Shown in pieces: positions 17,070-27,669 of a stretch of 64,000 bases of DNA. Source of the stretch: JBFMHP01 sp964557295 (GTDB lineage Bacteria > Pseudomonadota > Gammaproteobacteria > RBG-16-57-12); the NCBI GenBank assembly GCA_964557295.1, contig CAZKZP010000008.1, positions 22,834 to 86,833 on the forward strand, read 5' to 3'. The notes under the pieces were generated by a model. That model was not told the origin of the DNA. It ran no database searches and was given only the letters and a program-made list of their open reading frames with translations. The stretch's first letter is position 1. Each line of letters starts with the position of its first letter. Both the position numbers and the translations under genes were made by a program.

Positions 17070-19855
17070 TACGCATTTTTGTCTTGACCGCATGCGTTTT
17101 TTGCCTCGCCGCCTGTTCGGCGCCGGCGGTTCGTCCCACCTTGCGCGATGCCGACGTGGACGGCCCGCACCAGAATCAAAACAGCGCGGTGATTGCACCG
17201 CGCAGCGCGGAGGAGATCAAACGCGCCTACGCGGAATACCTCCGGTTCGCGGCAAAAAATGAGCTTTCGCGCCAAGATGCCTTGCTGCGCATGGCCCAGA
17301 TGGAATTCAACCTTTCCGAAAAAATGGCGAGAGACATGGACCAAGAGCTCGCTAATGCCTCCGAGGACGAGTTTCTCGCGGCTTCCTTGAAACACACGAT
17401 CGAATTGCTGCTGACATCGCTGCGCGACTATCCGGACTCAAAAGACAACGACAAGGCGTATTATCAACTCGCCAGGGCCTATGATCAGCTCGGCGAATTC
17501 GCAAAATCACTTGAAGCCTTGCAGCAGCTGACGACCAAGCACAAATCCTCGCCACTTTATCTGGAGTCGCTGTTTCGCATCGCGGAAGACAATTTCAGCC
17601 GCAAGCAGTACAGCAAGGCCGAGGATCTTTACACCGAGATCATCATCGCCAAAAAGAACAATCCGTTTTATGAGAAGGCACTCTACAAACGCGGCTGGTC
17701 CCGATTCAAGCAGGATTATTACAGCGATGCCGCCGATGATTTCGCCAAGGCCATCGGCCTCAATCCATTCGATGATTACCGCGAGCTGGCCGCCGCGCAG
17801 AAAGAACAGATGGATGAGTATTTTCGCGCCATCGCACTCACATTCATCTATCAAGGTGGCGCTGCCCCGCTGTCCTCCTTCATGAAGGATCACCCGGATT
17901 ACAAGCACGTCTACCCCATCTATTCCAGTGTGAGCGACCTTTATTTGAAGCAGGAACAGTACACCGATGCAGCCGACATCCTGGAACGCTTCATCAAAGT
18001 CGCGCCAAAATCACAGCACGCGCCCGCGGCGCAGCTGAAAATCATCGACATCTGGAAAACCGCAGGATTCACTCAGCGAGTGATCCATTCGATCGAATCC
18101 GCCTATGGCGCATACCATTCCAAAAGCGTTTTCTGGTCCGACAAGTCCGCAGACTCTGATGCCTACAAGCAAGCACGGGCCGCGCTGAAGGAACACATCA
18201 TGACCGCGGCAGCCCACCAGCACCATGAATACAACCAGAGCCGCAAAGAGCAATCCTTCGAACAAGCAAAAAAATGGTATGAGCGATATCTGGAACACTA
18301 TGAAACCGAAGCGCGCAAGGATAACGTGCATTTCCTGTACGCGGATCTGCTCAATCGCCACACGGATCTTCCGCAGGCTTTGCACCACTATGAACAGGCC
18401 GCCTATGACTCGGACATCATACTCAACAAGGATGCCGCTTATGAATCAATCATCGTTTCCGCACAAATCTACAAGAATGCGCGCGGCGCCGATTCCGCGA
18501 AGGCCCATCTCGACAAACTGATCAAATACTCGCAACTGTACACCCAGCTTTACCCGACCGACAGCCGCGCCGTGAGCATATTGACCTATGCCGCCGAAAC
18601 CGCTTTCGAAACAGAGAAATATGCCGAGGCCATCGAGATCGCCGGCTCGGCATCAGCCAGTGGCGCTGGTGCCACGAACTTGAATCTGATCAAAGCGCAT
18701 TCATATTACCGGTTACAGCAATACCAGAGTGCCGAGGAAAGTTATCGCTCCATCAGCGACGTATCCCCCGCGTATCGGAACATGCGGCAAGTACAGGACA
18801 ATCTTGCACTCTCGATTTACAAGCAAGCGGAAGCCGCGGCGGTGGCCAAGGATATCGAGCAGGCGCTGCATCATTATTCACGCATCTCCACCACGGCGAC
18901 GACGTCGGCGGTGGCCGCAACCGGCCTCTATGAGGCCATTGCGCTGGCCATCACTAATGGCCGATGGGAAAACGCTGTCGCTTATTGTCGACGCTTCCAG
19001 ACGCTTTACCCAGAACATCCGCAAAGCCACGATGTGACCAAACAGCTCAGCATTGCGCTATTGGAATCCAAGCAATACACCGATGCGGCCACTGTCCTCG
19101 ACACCCTTTCGAAAAGCGACGAGGATAGCGAATACCAGATGGCTGCATTGTGGAAGGCTGCTGAATTATATGAGGCGGAAAAAAACCATACGGCCGCGCT
19201 AAGTAAATATGAGGAATACGTCGAGCGTTTCAGATCACCCTACCCGCAGTATCTAGAGGCAATGCACAAGCTGGTGCAGCTTTATAGTCAGCAAGGCGAA
19301 AATCTGAAGGCGATGAGCTGGCACCGTAGGATTATCGACGAAGATGGTCGAGCCAACAGCGCCAGCAAGAATGATCGCACAAAGTACATTGCTTCACTTG
19401 CTGCGATTGCACTTGCGGAGCAGGAACAGGCTGGCTTCAAATCTATCCGTCTGGCGCTACCCTTGGAGCAGACACTCAAGCACAAGAAACAGGTCATGCA
19501 GGCAGCGATCACGCTTTATAGTAAGGCTGCATCGTATGGCATCGCCGATACCGTCACGGCGGCGACCTACGCCATTGCCGAAATCTACCTTGAGTTCAGC
19601 AAATCGTTGCTGGAGTCCGAGCGGCCTGGCAACCTCAGCATCACCGAGGAAGAACAATATAAAATTCTTCTGGAGGACCAGGCCTTTCCATTCGAAGAGA
19701 AGGCTATTGAATTCTATGAGGCGAATCTTGGGCACATCAAGAATGGTCATCAAGATCAATGGGTCGCAAAGAGTTACGCGCAACTAAAGACACTGTTCCC
19801 AACCCGCTACAACCGTGAGGCTTTGCTGGATGAGTATGTTGATGTCCCGCATTAA
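17066..19855 (+). CDS. Large TPR-repeat lipoprotein
   Basis: The 929-aa protein starts at a GTG that overlaps the upstream stop. It has a lipobox LAAC (cysteine 17), so it is predicted to be lipid-anchored, probably in the outer membrane. Many tetratricopeptide-type units span most of its length, for example AYYQLARAYDQLGEFAKSLEAL near residue 131 and further units at about 168, 205, 290, 440, 560 and 650. Such long TPR lipoproteins accompany TolQ/TolR/TonB-type motor clusters in some Proteobacteria, but no motor gene is visible here. It could serve T6SS, pilus or glide-type machinery; the sequence does not decide. Confidence 0.85.
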   Translation: MIRIFVLTACVFCLAACSAPAVRPTLRDADVDGPHQNQNSAVIAPRSAEEIKRAYAEYLRFAAKNELSRQDALLRMAQMEFNLSEKMARDMDQELANASEDEFLAASLKHTIELLLTSLRDYPDSKDNDKAYYQLARAYDQLGEFAKSLEALQQLTTKHKSSPLYLESLFRIAEDNFSRKQYSKAEDLYTEIIIAKKNNPFYEKALYKRGWSRFKQDYYSDAADDFAKAIGLNPFDDYRELAAAQKEQMDEYFRAIALTFIYQGGAAPLSSFMKDHPDYKHVYPIYSSVSDLYLKQEQYTDAADILERFIKVAPKSQHAPAAQLKIIDIWKTAGFTQRVIHSIESAYGAYHSKSVFWSDKSADSDAYKQARAALKEHIMTAAAHQHHEYNQSRKEQSFEQAKKWYERYLEHYETEARKDNVHFLYADLLNRHTDLPQALHHYEQAAYDSDIILNKDAAYESIIVSAQIYKNARGADSAKAHLDKLIKYSQLYTQLYPTDSRAVSILTYAAETAFETEKYAEAIEIAGSASASGAGATNLNLIKAHSYYRLQQYQSAEESYRSISDVSPAYRNMRQVQDNLALSIYKQAEAAAVAKDIEQALHHYSRISTTATTSAVAATGLYEAIALAITNGRWENAVAYCRRFQTLYPEHPQSHDVTKQLSIALLESKQYTDAATVLDTLSKSDEDSEYQMAALWKAAELYEAEKNHTAALSKYEEYVERFRSPYPQYLEAMHKLVQLYSQQGENLKAMSWHRRIIDEDGRANSASKNDRTKYIASLAAIALAEQEQAGFKSIRLALPLEQTLKHKKQVMQAAITLYSKAASYGIADTVTAATYAIAEIYLEFSKSLLESERPGNLSITEEEQYKILLEDQAFPFEEKAIEFYEANLGHIKNGHQDQWVAKSYAQLKTLFPTRYNREALLDEYVDVPH

Positions 19856-20459
19856 TCGCCACCTGATCAGTCTGTCGTTACTGCTGTGGTTAACGGCATG
19901 TTCCTCCATGGGCACGGCACCCGACAAGGATAAATCATCGCTAACGTCAACGGCGGAAAATACTGATGCCGCGCTCGCTGACGCTGAGCGCGCGCTATAC
20001 GCGCAAGCGCTCGCAGATCTGCAGGCGAATCGGTTCGCACCCGCAGAGGCCGCCTTCACGCGGCTCGCCGAGCAGCATCCCAAACTCGCCGGCCCCTGGG
20101 CCAACCTCGGCTTGATCTATATCAAGCAGGATCAACTCGATCGAGCCGCGGATATGCTCATGCGCGCCCTGGAAAACCAACCGGATCTGGCGCAAGCGAA
20201 GCAGTTGCTGGGATACATCGAGAACAAACGCGGGCATTACCTCAAGGCACGTGATTTATATCTCGAAGCGCTCGCCGCTAAACCCGACTACGCCGTCGCG
20301 CACTACAATCTAGCGCTGCTGTATGACATCTATCTGCGCGATATACCCAAGGCCATTGAACACTACACGCGCTATCTTGCATTGGCCGGTCGCGAGGACA
20401 AACGCACCGCCGACTGGGTCAATGAGCTCACATCCTCTCTGAAGCGAGATGAACAATGA
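19842..20459 (+). CDS. Short TPR-repeat lipoprotein
   Basis: I chose the ATG at 19842 because it gives a compact lipoprotein signal with lipobox LTAC (cysteine 20); upstream in-frame starts (GTG 19815, ATG 19830) only add residues before it. The 205-aa product contains about four TPR units (AEAAFTRLAEQHPKLAGPWA, LGLIYIKQDQLDRAADMLMRA, LLGYIENKRGHYLKARDLY, HYNLALLYDIYLRDIPKAIE). Its start overlaps the preceding gene by 14 bases and its end overlaps the next by 4, so the three TPR genes and the small gene form one unit. Confidence 0.85.
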   Translation: MSRINRHLISLSLLLWLTACSSMGTAPDKDKSSLTSTAENTDAALADAERALYAQALADLQANRFAPAEAAFTRLAEQHPKLAGPWANLGLIYIKQDQLDRAADMLMRALENQPDLAQAKQLLGYIENKRGHYLKARDLYLEALAAKPDYAVAHYNLALLYDIYLRDIPKAIEHYTRYLALAGREDKRTADWVNELTSSLKRDEQ

Positions 20460-20710
20460 AACGGACCATGCTCATCACATGCACACTCCTGCTCCTTCCC
20501 GGACTAAACTCTCTGCACGCCGAAGAAACGGTGCAGATGGAAACCACCATTATCAAAGGAAATAAGGAGCTTCCGCAAATTCTCTACATCGTGCCTTGGC
20601 GCGATCTGAATGAGGAACGACGCGAGGAACAACAGCTCGTGTTGCACAGTCTTTACGGGGAATTATTCGATCCGGTATTTCCTGAGCGTGCGAACTCCCC
20701 GACCGAGTGA
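20456..20710 (+). CDS. Small exported protein of unknown function
   Basis: The 84-aa product has a signal peptide ending near LNSLHA. The mature part is about 62 residues, with the striking segment IIKGNKELPQILYIVPWRD followed by an acidic/basic helix and LHSLYGELFDPVFP. I recall similar small proteins next to TPR and TonB/ExbB-type genes in other gammaproteobacteria, but this is memory, not a search. It overlaps the upstream gene (ATGA) and ends 20 bp from the convergent ATPase gene. Confidence 0.75.
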   Translation: MKRTMLITCTLLLLPGLNSLHAEETVQMETTIIKGNKELPQILYIVPWRDLNEERREEQQLVLHSLYGELFDPVFPERANSPTE

Positions 20711-20730
20711 GCCATGCGAAATGCGCTTAC

Positions 20731-22986
20731 CTACCCCAGCCGAACTCGATACGCCTCTTCCAGCGAGGTTTCCTTGGCATAGGCACGGCTCAAGGCATTT
20801 CGCGTGAGCGAGACCATGCCATTTTCAATCGCCTTTTTATAGATGGTTTCAGTGCTGGCACGTTGTTCGATCAATGTGCGCAGTTCGGAACTCATCGTGA
20901 GCAGCTCATACACCGCCATGCGCCCGCTGTATCCGATGTGGTGACATTGATCACAGCCGCGGCCGCGATAGAATACCGTGTCTTCAGGCACATTCAGTGA
21001 ATGGCGCATAGTTCGATTGACCGGCTCCACCTCAAGGCAATGTGCGCAGTTCTTGCGCACCAGGCGTTGCGCCAGCACACCGATGACAGTCGAGCTGACC
21101 AAATACGGCTCAACCCCCATTTCGAGCAATCGAGTGATGGTTCCCGCCGCGCTGTTGGTGTGCAGTGTGGTGAGCACCAAGTGCCCGGTGAGCGCGCTTT
21201 CAACGGCGATCTTGGCCGTTTCGGCATCGCGGATCTCTCCGACCATGATGACATCCGGATCATGGCGCAATATATGGCGCAATGATTCGGCGAAGGTGTA
21301 ACCCAGATTCGCACGCACATGGATCTGTTCGACCCCATCGATCTGGTATTCCACCGGATCTTCGACCGTGATGATATTGACGTTCTGGGTGATGACTTCC
21401 TGCAACGCGGCGTACAAGGTCGTGGTCTTGCCGGAGCCCGTCGGGCCGGTGACCAGCAACATGCCGTAATTCATATGGAGCAGGTCGCGAAAGATTTCCT
21501 CGTCGCTGCTCGAAAATCCCAATTCGGAGATCTGCCGCAAGCCCACCTTGGTGTTGAGCAGGCGCAGCACCACGCTCTCGCCGTTGATCGTCGGGATGAC
21601 CGAGATGCGCAGATCCACCAAGCCGTCCCGGTCGCTGATGCGCGTTCGGCCATCCTGCGGCAGGCGCCGTTCGGTGATATCCATGCGCCCGAGGATCTTA
21701 ATGCGGCTGACGACGGCCGGGAGCAGGCTGCGGGAAAAGGAGCGGATCTTGATCAAGGTGCCGTCGATGCGATAGAGCATATGGACTTCGTGCTCGAGCG
21801 GCCGGATATGAATGTCCGATGCCTTCTTGCGGATGGCGTCGATGATGATGCCATTGACCAGGCGCACGATTGGCATTTCCGAGGCCAAACGCATCGCTTC
21901 CTGGATATCAACGATTTCGTCATCGGAGAATTTGGCGCGCTGCTCTTCCGCCACATTCAGCTCATCGACCAGGCGCGTATCGCTGCCGTAGTGCTTGTCG
22001 AGGGCGAGTTCGATCTCCTCACGGGAGGATACCGCAAGCTCGATCTGCTTGCCGGTGATGAAACGCAGCATGCCGATGGCTTCCACATTGGTGGGATCCT
22101 CGATCGCAACAACGATCCGGTCACGATACTGGGAGAGCGGCAGCATCATGTACTTGAACGCCATTTCTCCCGGCACCGCGTTCAGCAGATAGTGATCGAT
22201 TTCGAAATCCTTCAGCATCACATACGGGATGCCGAATTTGCGCGCCAGTTTCAGATGCACGTCCCTGGAGTTGACCGCGCCCATGCCCTCGAGTATCGCC
22301 CCGAGTTTCTTCCACTTTTCGATTTTTTGCTGTTCCAAGGCACGCGTCAGCGTGTCCGAGGTGATCAAGCCGCTTTCGACCAGCAATTCACCAATCCGGT
22401 GATTGTCATAATATTGAAGATGGTTTGCCGCGTATTGCGTTTGCTTTTCGAGAAAATCGATCAATTCCTTCGCCGTATGGACTTGGAATGCATGATCGGC
22501 GAGCTTGTCCGTCGAGGCCTGAATCGGCGCGAGTTTGCCCGCTGGGGACGCATCGAGTTTGAAGCCGCTCAACTGGAGGCTCGGTATGAATACGCGCTTG
22601 ATCAGGCGGTCTACATGCAAAACGAACAAGTGCAGCCCGCACACATCTTTTTCATGCGCGCACAGCCGCCCGGCGAGGGATTTGCCATCGGTGTAATCGG
22701 CCTGAAAATTCTGGAGCGCAACACCGCCGCTCGCCACCGGCTCCGCTAACTTGAGCTTCTGTTTGAATTCAAGGATGCGCAGATTCTGAAATGGAATGCG
22801 CACTGCAATGTCATCACGGCCCATCACAAGGGCGCACTGTTCCTGATCACTCAGGCCAAGCAACTCACCCGCCTGCTCGCCACCGGCAACCAAGTGGGCC
22901 GTCACAAGTCGGGAGTGGCGCAAGGTTCCGGCCGTGGAAACACACGGCGGAATCTCCGGCAATGGATTGAATTCGACATGCTCCAC
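20731..22986 (-). CDS. GspE/PilB-family secretion ATPase
   Basis: The 751-aa protein is a hexameric ATPase of the type II secretion/type IV pilus assembly family. It has an unusual N-terminal module (about 25-170), then a MshEN-like domain (IGELLVESGLITSDTLTRAL near 198), then the motor. Walker A GPTGSGKTTT is near residue 514, the Asp box follows it, and Walker B (DVIMVGEIRD) is near 575. Two CXXC pairs (CAHC, CDQC) near 645 and 677 would hold zinc. The start is a GTG preceded by GGGGAGGAG. PilB, MshE or GspE cannot be separated without neighbours; none of the usual pilus or secretion genes adjoins it. It is convergent with the TPR cluster. Confidence 0.9.
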   Translation of the reverse strand: MEHVEFNPLPEIPPCVSTAGTLRHSRLVTAHLVAGGEQAGELLGLSDQEQCALVMGRDDIAVRIPFQNLRILEFKQKLKLAEPVASGGVALQNFQADYTDGKSLAGRLCAHEKDVCGLHLFVLHVDRLIKRVFIPSLQLSGFKLDASPAGKLAPIQASTDKLADHAFQVHTAKELIDFLEKQTQYAANHLQYYDNHRIGELLVESGLITSDTLTRALEQQKIEKWKKLGAILEGMGAVNSRDVHLKLARKFGIPYVMLKDFEIDHYLLNAVPGEMAFKYMMLPLSQYRDRIVVAIEDPTNVEAIGMLRFITGKQIELAVSSREEIELALDKHYGSDTRLVDELNVAEEQRAKFSDDEIVDIQEAMRLASEMPIVRLVNGIIIDAIRKKASDIHIRPLEHEVHMLYRIDGTLIKIRSFSRSLLPAVVSRIKILGRMDITERRLPQDGRTRISDRDGLVDLRISVIPTINGESVVLRLLNTKVGLRQISELGFSSSDEEIFRDLLHMNYGMLLVTGPTGSGKTTTLYAALQEVITQNVNIITVEDPVEYQIDGVEQIHVRANLGYTFAESLRHILRHDPDVIMVGEIRDAETAKIAVESALTGHLVLTTLHTNSAAGTITRLLEMGVEPYLVSSTVIGVLAQRLVRKNCAHCLEVEPVNRTMRHSLNVPEDTVFYRGRGCDQCHHIGYSGRMAVYELLTMSSELRTLIEQRASTETIYKKAIENGMVSLTRNALSRAYAKETSLEEAYRVRLG

Positions 22987-23072
22987 CCTGCACTCCTCCC
23001 CGACATTGAGATCGGTAGGTTATCGGCAACCTAAAAAATACACTTTAACAACGCCGAAACTGCGGAGCCCGC

Positions 23073-24461
23073 TTACTTGCCGGTGTGCTTCATCAGCCGG
23101 CGCTTCTTGCGCACCTGTCGCTCCGTCAAGATATTGCGCCGCCCTGCAAAGGGGTTTTTTCCCGAGCGGAATTCAAGCTTGATCGGTGTGCCTTCGATGC
23201 GCAGCGCCTTGCGGTAGACGTTGCTCAAGTAGCGCTTGTAGGCATCCGGCACGGCCTCGGCCTGATTGCCGTGGATAACGATGAGCGGCGGATTCTTTCC
23301 GCCTTGATGCGCATAACGCAACTTGATGCGCCGGCCTTTGACCAGCGGCGGCTGATGCGCTTGCAAGGCGTCTTCCAGAATCCTGGTCAGCGCCGGCGTG
23401 GGCATGTCGATGTTCGCGGAAGCGAAGGCGCGATCGATGGATTCATACAGATTGCCCACTCCGCTGCCATGCAGCGCGGAGATGAAATGGAATTTGGCGA
23501 AATCGATGAAGTCCAAGCGCAGCTCGAGATCACTTCTGAGTTTGTCCTTCTCCTCCGGCGTCATCCCGTCCCATTTATTGACAGCGATGATGACCGCGCG
23601 TCCCGCGTGCAACACCAGACCGAGCAGACTCGCATCCTGATCCGTCACGCTCTCGCGGGCATCGATCACCAGGATCACGACATGGGCGGACTCGATCGCT
23701 TGCAGCGTTTTGATCACGCTGAATCTTTCAACGCCCTCGTCGACACTCCGCTTGCGGCGCATGCCGGCCGTATCGATCAAGGTGTAGCGTTTGCCGTGAT
23801 GTTCGAATGGGATGCTGATGCTGTCACGCGTGGTGCCGGGCAGATCAAACACCACCACGCGCTCTTCCCCGAGCAAGCGGTTGACCAGCGTGGACTTGCC
23901 GACATTGGGCCGCCCGACTACGGCGATTTTGATGCCGGCATCCTCTTCGATGGCCTGCGCTTCCCCGGTAATTTGATCCGCCGGAATCACCTGCTCGATC
24001 AGTGCGCTCACCCCGCGCCCATGCGCGGCGGCGATGGGATAACACTCGCCCAAGCCCAGTGCGTAGAAATCGGATTTGGCCATTTCCGCATCAAGGCCGT
24101 CGGTCTTGTTGACGACCAGGAACACCGGCTTGCCCGTCTGGCGCAGACGCTTGGCGATGGCATGATCACCCGGAGTCAGCCCGTCTCTGGCATCGACCAT
24201 GAACAGCACGCTATCGGCTTCCTCGATGGCCTGGAGGGTCTGGTGCGCCATTTCGCCATCGATGCCGCGCTCATCACCGCTTAAGCCTCCGGTGTCGACG
24301 ACGATGTAATGGCGCTCGCCCAGCCGGCCGGTGCCGTAGATACGATCGCGCGTCACGCCAGGTTGGTCGGCGACGATGGCGTCGCGCGTTTTGGTCAGGC
24401 AGTTGAACAGCGTAGATTTGCCCACATTGGGGCGCCCGACGAGGGCGATGACAGGCAACAT
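23073..24461 (-). CDS. der: Der (EngA), tandem GTPase for 50S ribosome assembly
   Basis: Der is an essential GTPase that binds the maturing large ribosomal subunit. The 462-aa product has two G domains, each with GRPNVGKST (near residues 8 and 183), NKTDG and NKWDG specificity motifs, and a C-terminal KH-like domain ending in a basic tail (RKKRRLMKHTGK). It is the last gene of the long minus-strand block, following bamB by 5 bp, the same order as in E. coli. Confidence 0.98.
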   Translation of the reverse strand: MLPVIALVGRPNVGKSTLFNCLTKTRDAIVADQPGVTRDRIYGTGRLGERHYIVVDTGGLSGDERGIDGEMAHQTLQAIEEADSVLFMVDARDGLTPGDHAIAKRLRQTGKPVFLVVNKTDGLDAEMAKSDFYALGLGECYPIAAAHGRGVSALIEQVIPADQITGEAQAIEEDAGIKIAVVGRPNVGKSTLVNRLLGEERVVVFDLPGTTRDSISIPFEHHGKRYTLIDTAGMRRKRSVDEGVERFSVIKTLQAIESAHVVILVIDARESVTDQDASLLGLVLHAGRAVIIAVNKWDGMTPEEKDKLRSDLELRLDFIDFAKFHFISALHGSGVGNLYESIDRAFASANIDMPTPALTRILEDALQAHQPPLVKGRRIKLRYAHQGGKNPPLIVIHGNQAEAVPDAYKRYLSNVYRKALRIEGTPIKLEFRSGKNPFAGRRNILTERQVRKKRRLMKHTGK

Positions 24462-24466
24462 GATGA

Positions 24467-25708
24467 TTAATGATCTCGCTTCAGAGTGAAGGCCACCACG
24501 CGCCCCTTGTTGTCGGCGGCGACCAGCGTGTCATCGATCAACATCGGCGGCACAGTCAGGCCGGTGGCGACCGTGTAATGGTCGGGCAAGCCGCCGCGAT
24601 TGTAATCATCCCATACGTCCAGTTCGAGACCGAAGTAACGATCGATAACATATTGCAGCGTCATCTGCGCGGCTTTCTCCCCGGTCTGCCGGTCCAGCCA
24701 ATACAGGTTGCCCTGCTGATCGCCCAGGACCAGGTATCGTTGATAGAGTGTTGGCTTCGTAATCAGCTTGGCGCCGAGCTGATCCTGCTTCCACACCGCC
24801 ACGCCGCTCTGCCGATCGATGGCATGTACCGCGCCTTCGGAGTCCGCAATGTAGATGTACTTGTCATCGAGCGTCATGCCGGCATACGACGATAGATCCT
24901 TGTACCAGAGCACGCGACCTTGCGCCTGATCCACCGCCACCAGCCGGCCATGATAGGCAATGGCATAGACCACCTGCTGATCGATGAGCGCCTCGGCATC
25001 GATATCGACGATGCGCTTGAGCTCGGATCTGCCCTGCGGGAACGCTACCGCGACCTCCCACAACACGCTGCCGTTACTGATGTCGATTGCAACCAATTTG
25101 CCGCTGGCAAAGCCGCTCACCACCATGCCGTTGCCGACGGCCATCGGGCTGTTCGTGCCGCGCAAGGTCAACACCGGCACGCCGCGCTGCTCAGTCCATA
25201 ACGTCTTGCCGGAAGTCGCGTCGAGACCGAACAATTTCCCATCGTTGGTCTGCACCGCCACTACCCCGCGATCGATAACGGGGCTACCCAGGATTTCGCT
25301 CGAAAGCCTTTGTCGCCAGCGCACGGTGCCATCGGCTGAGTTGAGCGCGATGAGGCTCGCCTCATCCGTCCCGAGCAGAACCATATGGTCGCGGTAATAC
25401 AGCCCGCCGGTGACGTGTTCGTCGATTTCCGCCTGCCAGCGTTCTTCGCCGGACTTGATGTCGTAGGAAACCACCTTGCCGCGCCAGTCTGCCGAAAAGA
25501 TCTGAGTTTGATCGCTGGCAAGCTGAAGCTTGAGGAAATGCTTGCCAAAGCCGGAGCCGTTGCGGGCCGTCCACAAGGTGTGGATCGGCACCGCGCCAGG
25601 ATGATCCTGCGCCACGGGCGCTGTCGCCGCCGCACGCGCTGGCGTTACCGCGGCAAGCAATAGCAAGATCGAAACAACAGCCGCCTTCACGGCATCGAGC
25701 GATGGCAT
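24467..25708 (-). CDS. bamB: BamB, outer-membrane beta-barrel assembly factor (no lipidation cysteine)
   Basis: BamB is the eight-bladed beta-propeller of the BAM complex. The 413-aa protein shows PQQ-like blade repeats (GKVVSYDIKSGEERWQAEID, LNSADGTVRWRQRLSSE, GVHAIDRQSG-type repeats) and ends in GRVVAFTLKRDH. BamB is normally a lipoprotein, but here the signal peptide (VSILLLLAAVTPARA) is followed by alanine and contains no cysteine, so cleavage by signal peptidase I is predicted. No in-frame upstream extension adds a lipobox. The ATG overlaps the yfgM stop (TAATG). Confidence 0.95.
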   Translation of the reverse strand: MPSLDAVKAAVVSILLLLAAVTPARAAATAPVAQDHPGAVPIHTLWTARNGSGFGKHFLKLQLASDQTQIFSADWRGKVVSYDIKSGEERWQAEIDEHVTGGLYYRDHMVLLGTDEASLIALNSADGTVRWRQRLSSEILGSPVIDRGVVAVQTNDGKLFGLDATSGKTLWTEQRGVPVLTLRGTNSPMAVGNGMVVSGFASGKLVAIDISNGSVLWEVAVAFPQGRSELKRIVDIDAEALIDQQVVYAIAYHGRLVAVDQAQGRVLWYKDLSSYAGMTLDDKYIYIADSEGAVHAIDRQSGVAVWKQDQLGAKLITKPTLYQRYLVLGDQQGNLYWLDRQTGEKAAQMTLQYVIDRYFGLELDVWDDYNRGGLPDHYTVATGLTVPPMLIDDTLVAADNKGRVVAFTLKRDH

Positions 25709-26337
25709 TACTGAATGTTTTCCAGCTTGAGATTGAGTATCGACAGACGTGTGCTGCCGCCCTCACCAATCGTGTCTAGCGCCTTCTTGTAGGCATCCTT
25801 GGCCTTGGCCGGATCATTCAAGCGCACATAGGCGTCGCCCATGGCTTCGCTGACCAGACTGGTGAACGACTCTGTGGTGATCTCATTTAACCACTTGATC
25901 GCTTCCTCAGGTTGTCCTTCGCTGATCAGGATCTTCGCCAGGCGTAATTTGGCGACGTTTTTCAGTTCGGGCATGTCCGCCTTTTCGATCACCCAGCGCA
26001 GATGCGCGCGCGCGGCGACCTTGTCACCTTGCTCGAACTTCGCCTTCGCCAGATTCAGCGCCGCGAGTTGCGCGTATACAGTGTCTGCATACTGTCCGAC
26101 GATCTTGCCTCCGTTCTCTTCGACGGCATCCCATTTGCCGAGCACGACATTGTCCAGCATCTCCAGATACGCGGCGGAGGCGCCCTCGAGATCCGCATGG
26201 CGGTCCTTTTGCCAGAGTTGATAGGCAAACAGCGCGCCCAAGCCGATCAAGACGCCGGCGAGGATCGACTTGCCGTTCTCCTTCCAGAAATTGCGCAAGG
26301 TATCGATCTGTTCCAGCTCAGTGTTGTCATACGCCAC
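25708..26337 (-). CDS. yfgM: YfgM, SecYEG-associated membrane TPR protein
   Basis: YfgM is an ancillary subunit of the Sec translocon that works with PpiD on the periplasmic side. The 209-aa product has the family start YDNTELEQIDTLRNFWKENG, one membrane segment near residues 22-40 (ILAGVLIGLGALFAYQLW), and a periplasmic TPR domain (LAALNLAKAKFEQGDKVAA). Its place between hisS and bamB is the standard one. Confidence 0.95.
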   Translation of the reverse strand: MAYDNTELEQIDTLRNFWKENGKSILAGVLIGLGALFAYQLWQKDRHADLEGASAAYLEMLDNVVLGKWDAVEENGGKIVGQYADTVYAQLAALNLAKAKFEQGDKVAARAHLRWVIEKADMPELKNVAKLRLAKILISEGQPEEAIKWLNEITTESFTSLVSEAMGDAYVRLNDPAKAKDAYKKALDTIGEGGSTRLSILNLKLENIQ

Positions 26338-26365
26338 TTCAATGCTCTCCTACAATGATTCGAAT

Positions 26366-27649
<1,284 letters not shown>

Positions 27650-27669
27650 TGTAAAACTCCGAGAAGCGA

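Noticed and set aside
23012..23029. Inverted repeat TAGGTT/AACCTA between gspE-like gene and der
   Set aside because: The 6-bp stem is weak and no U-tract follows in the direction of der transcription, so it is not called as a terminator.
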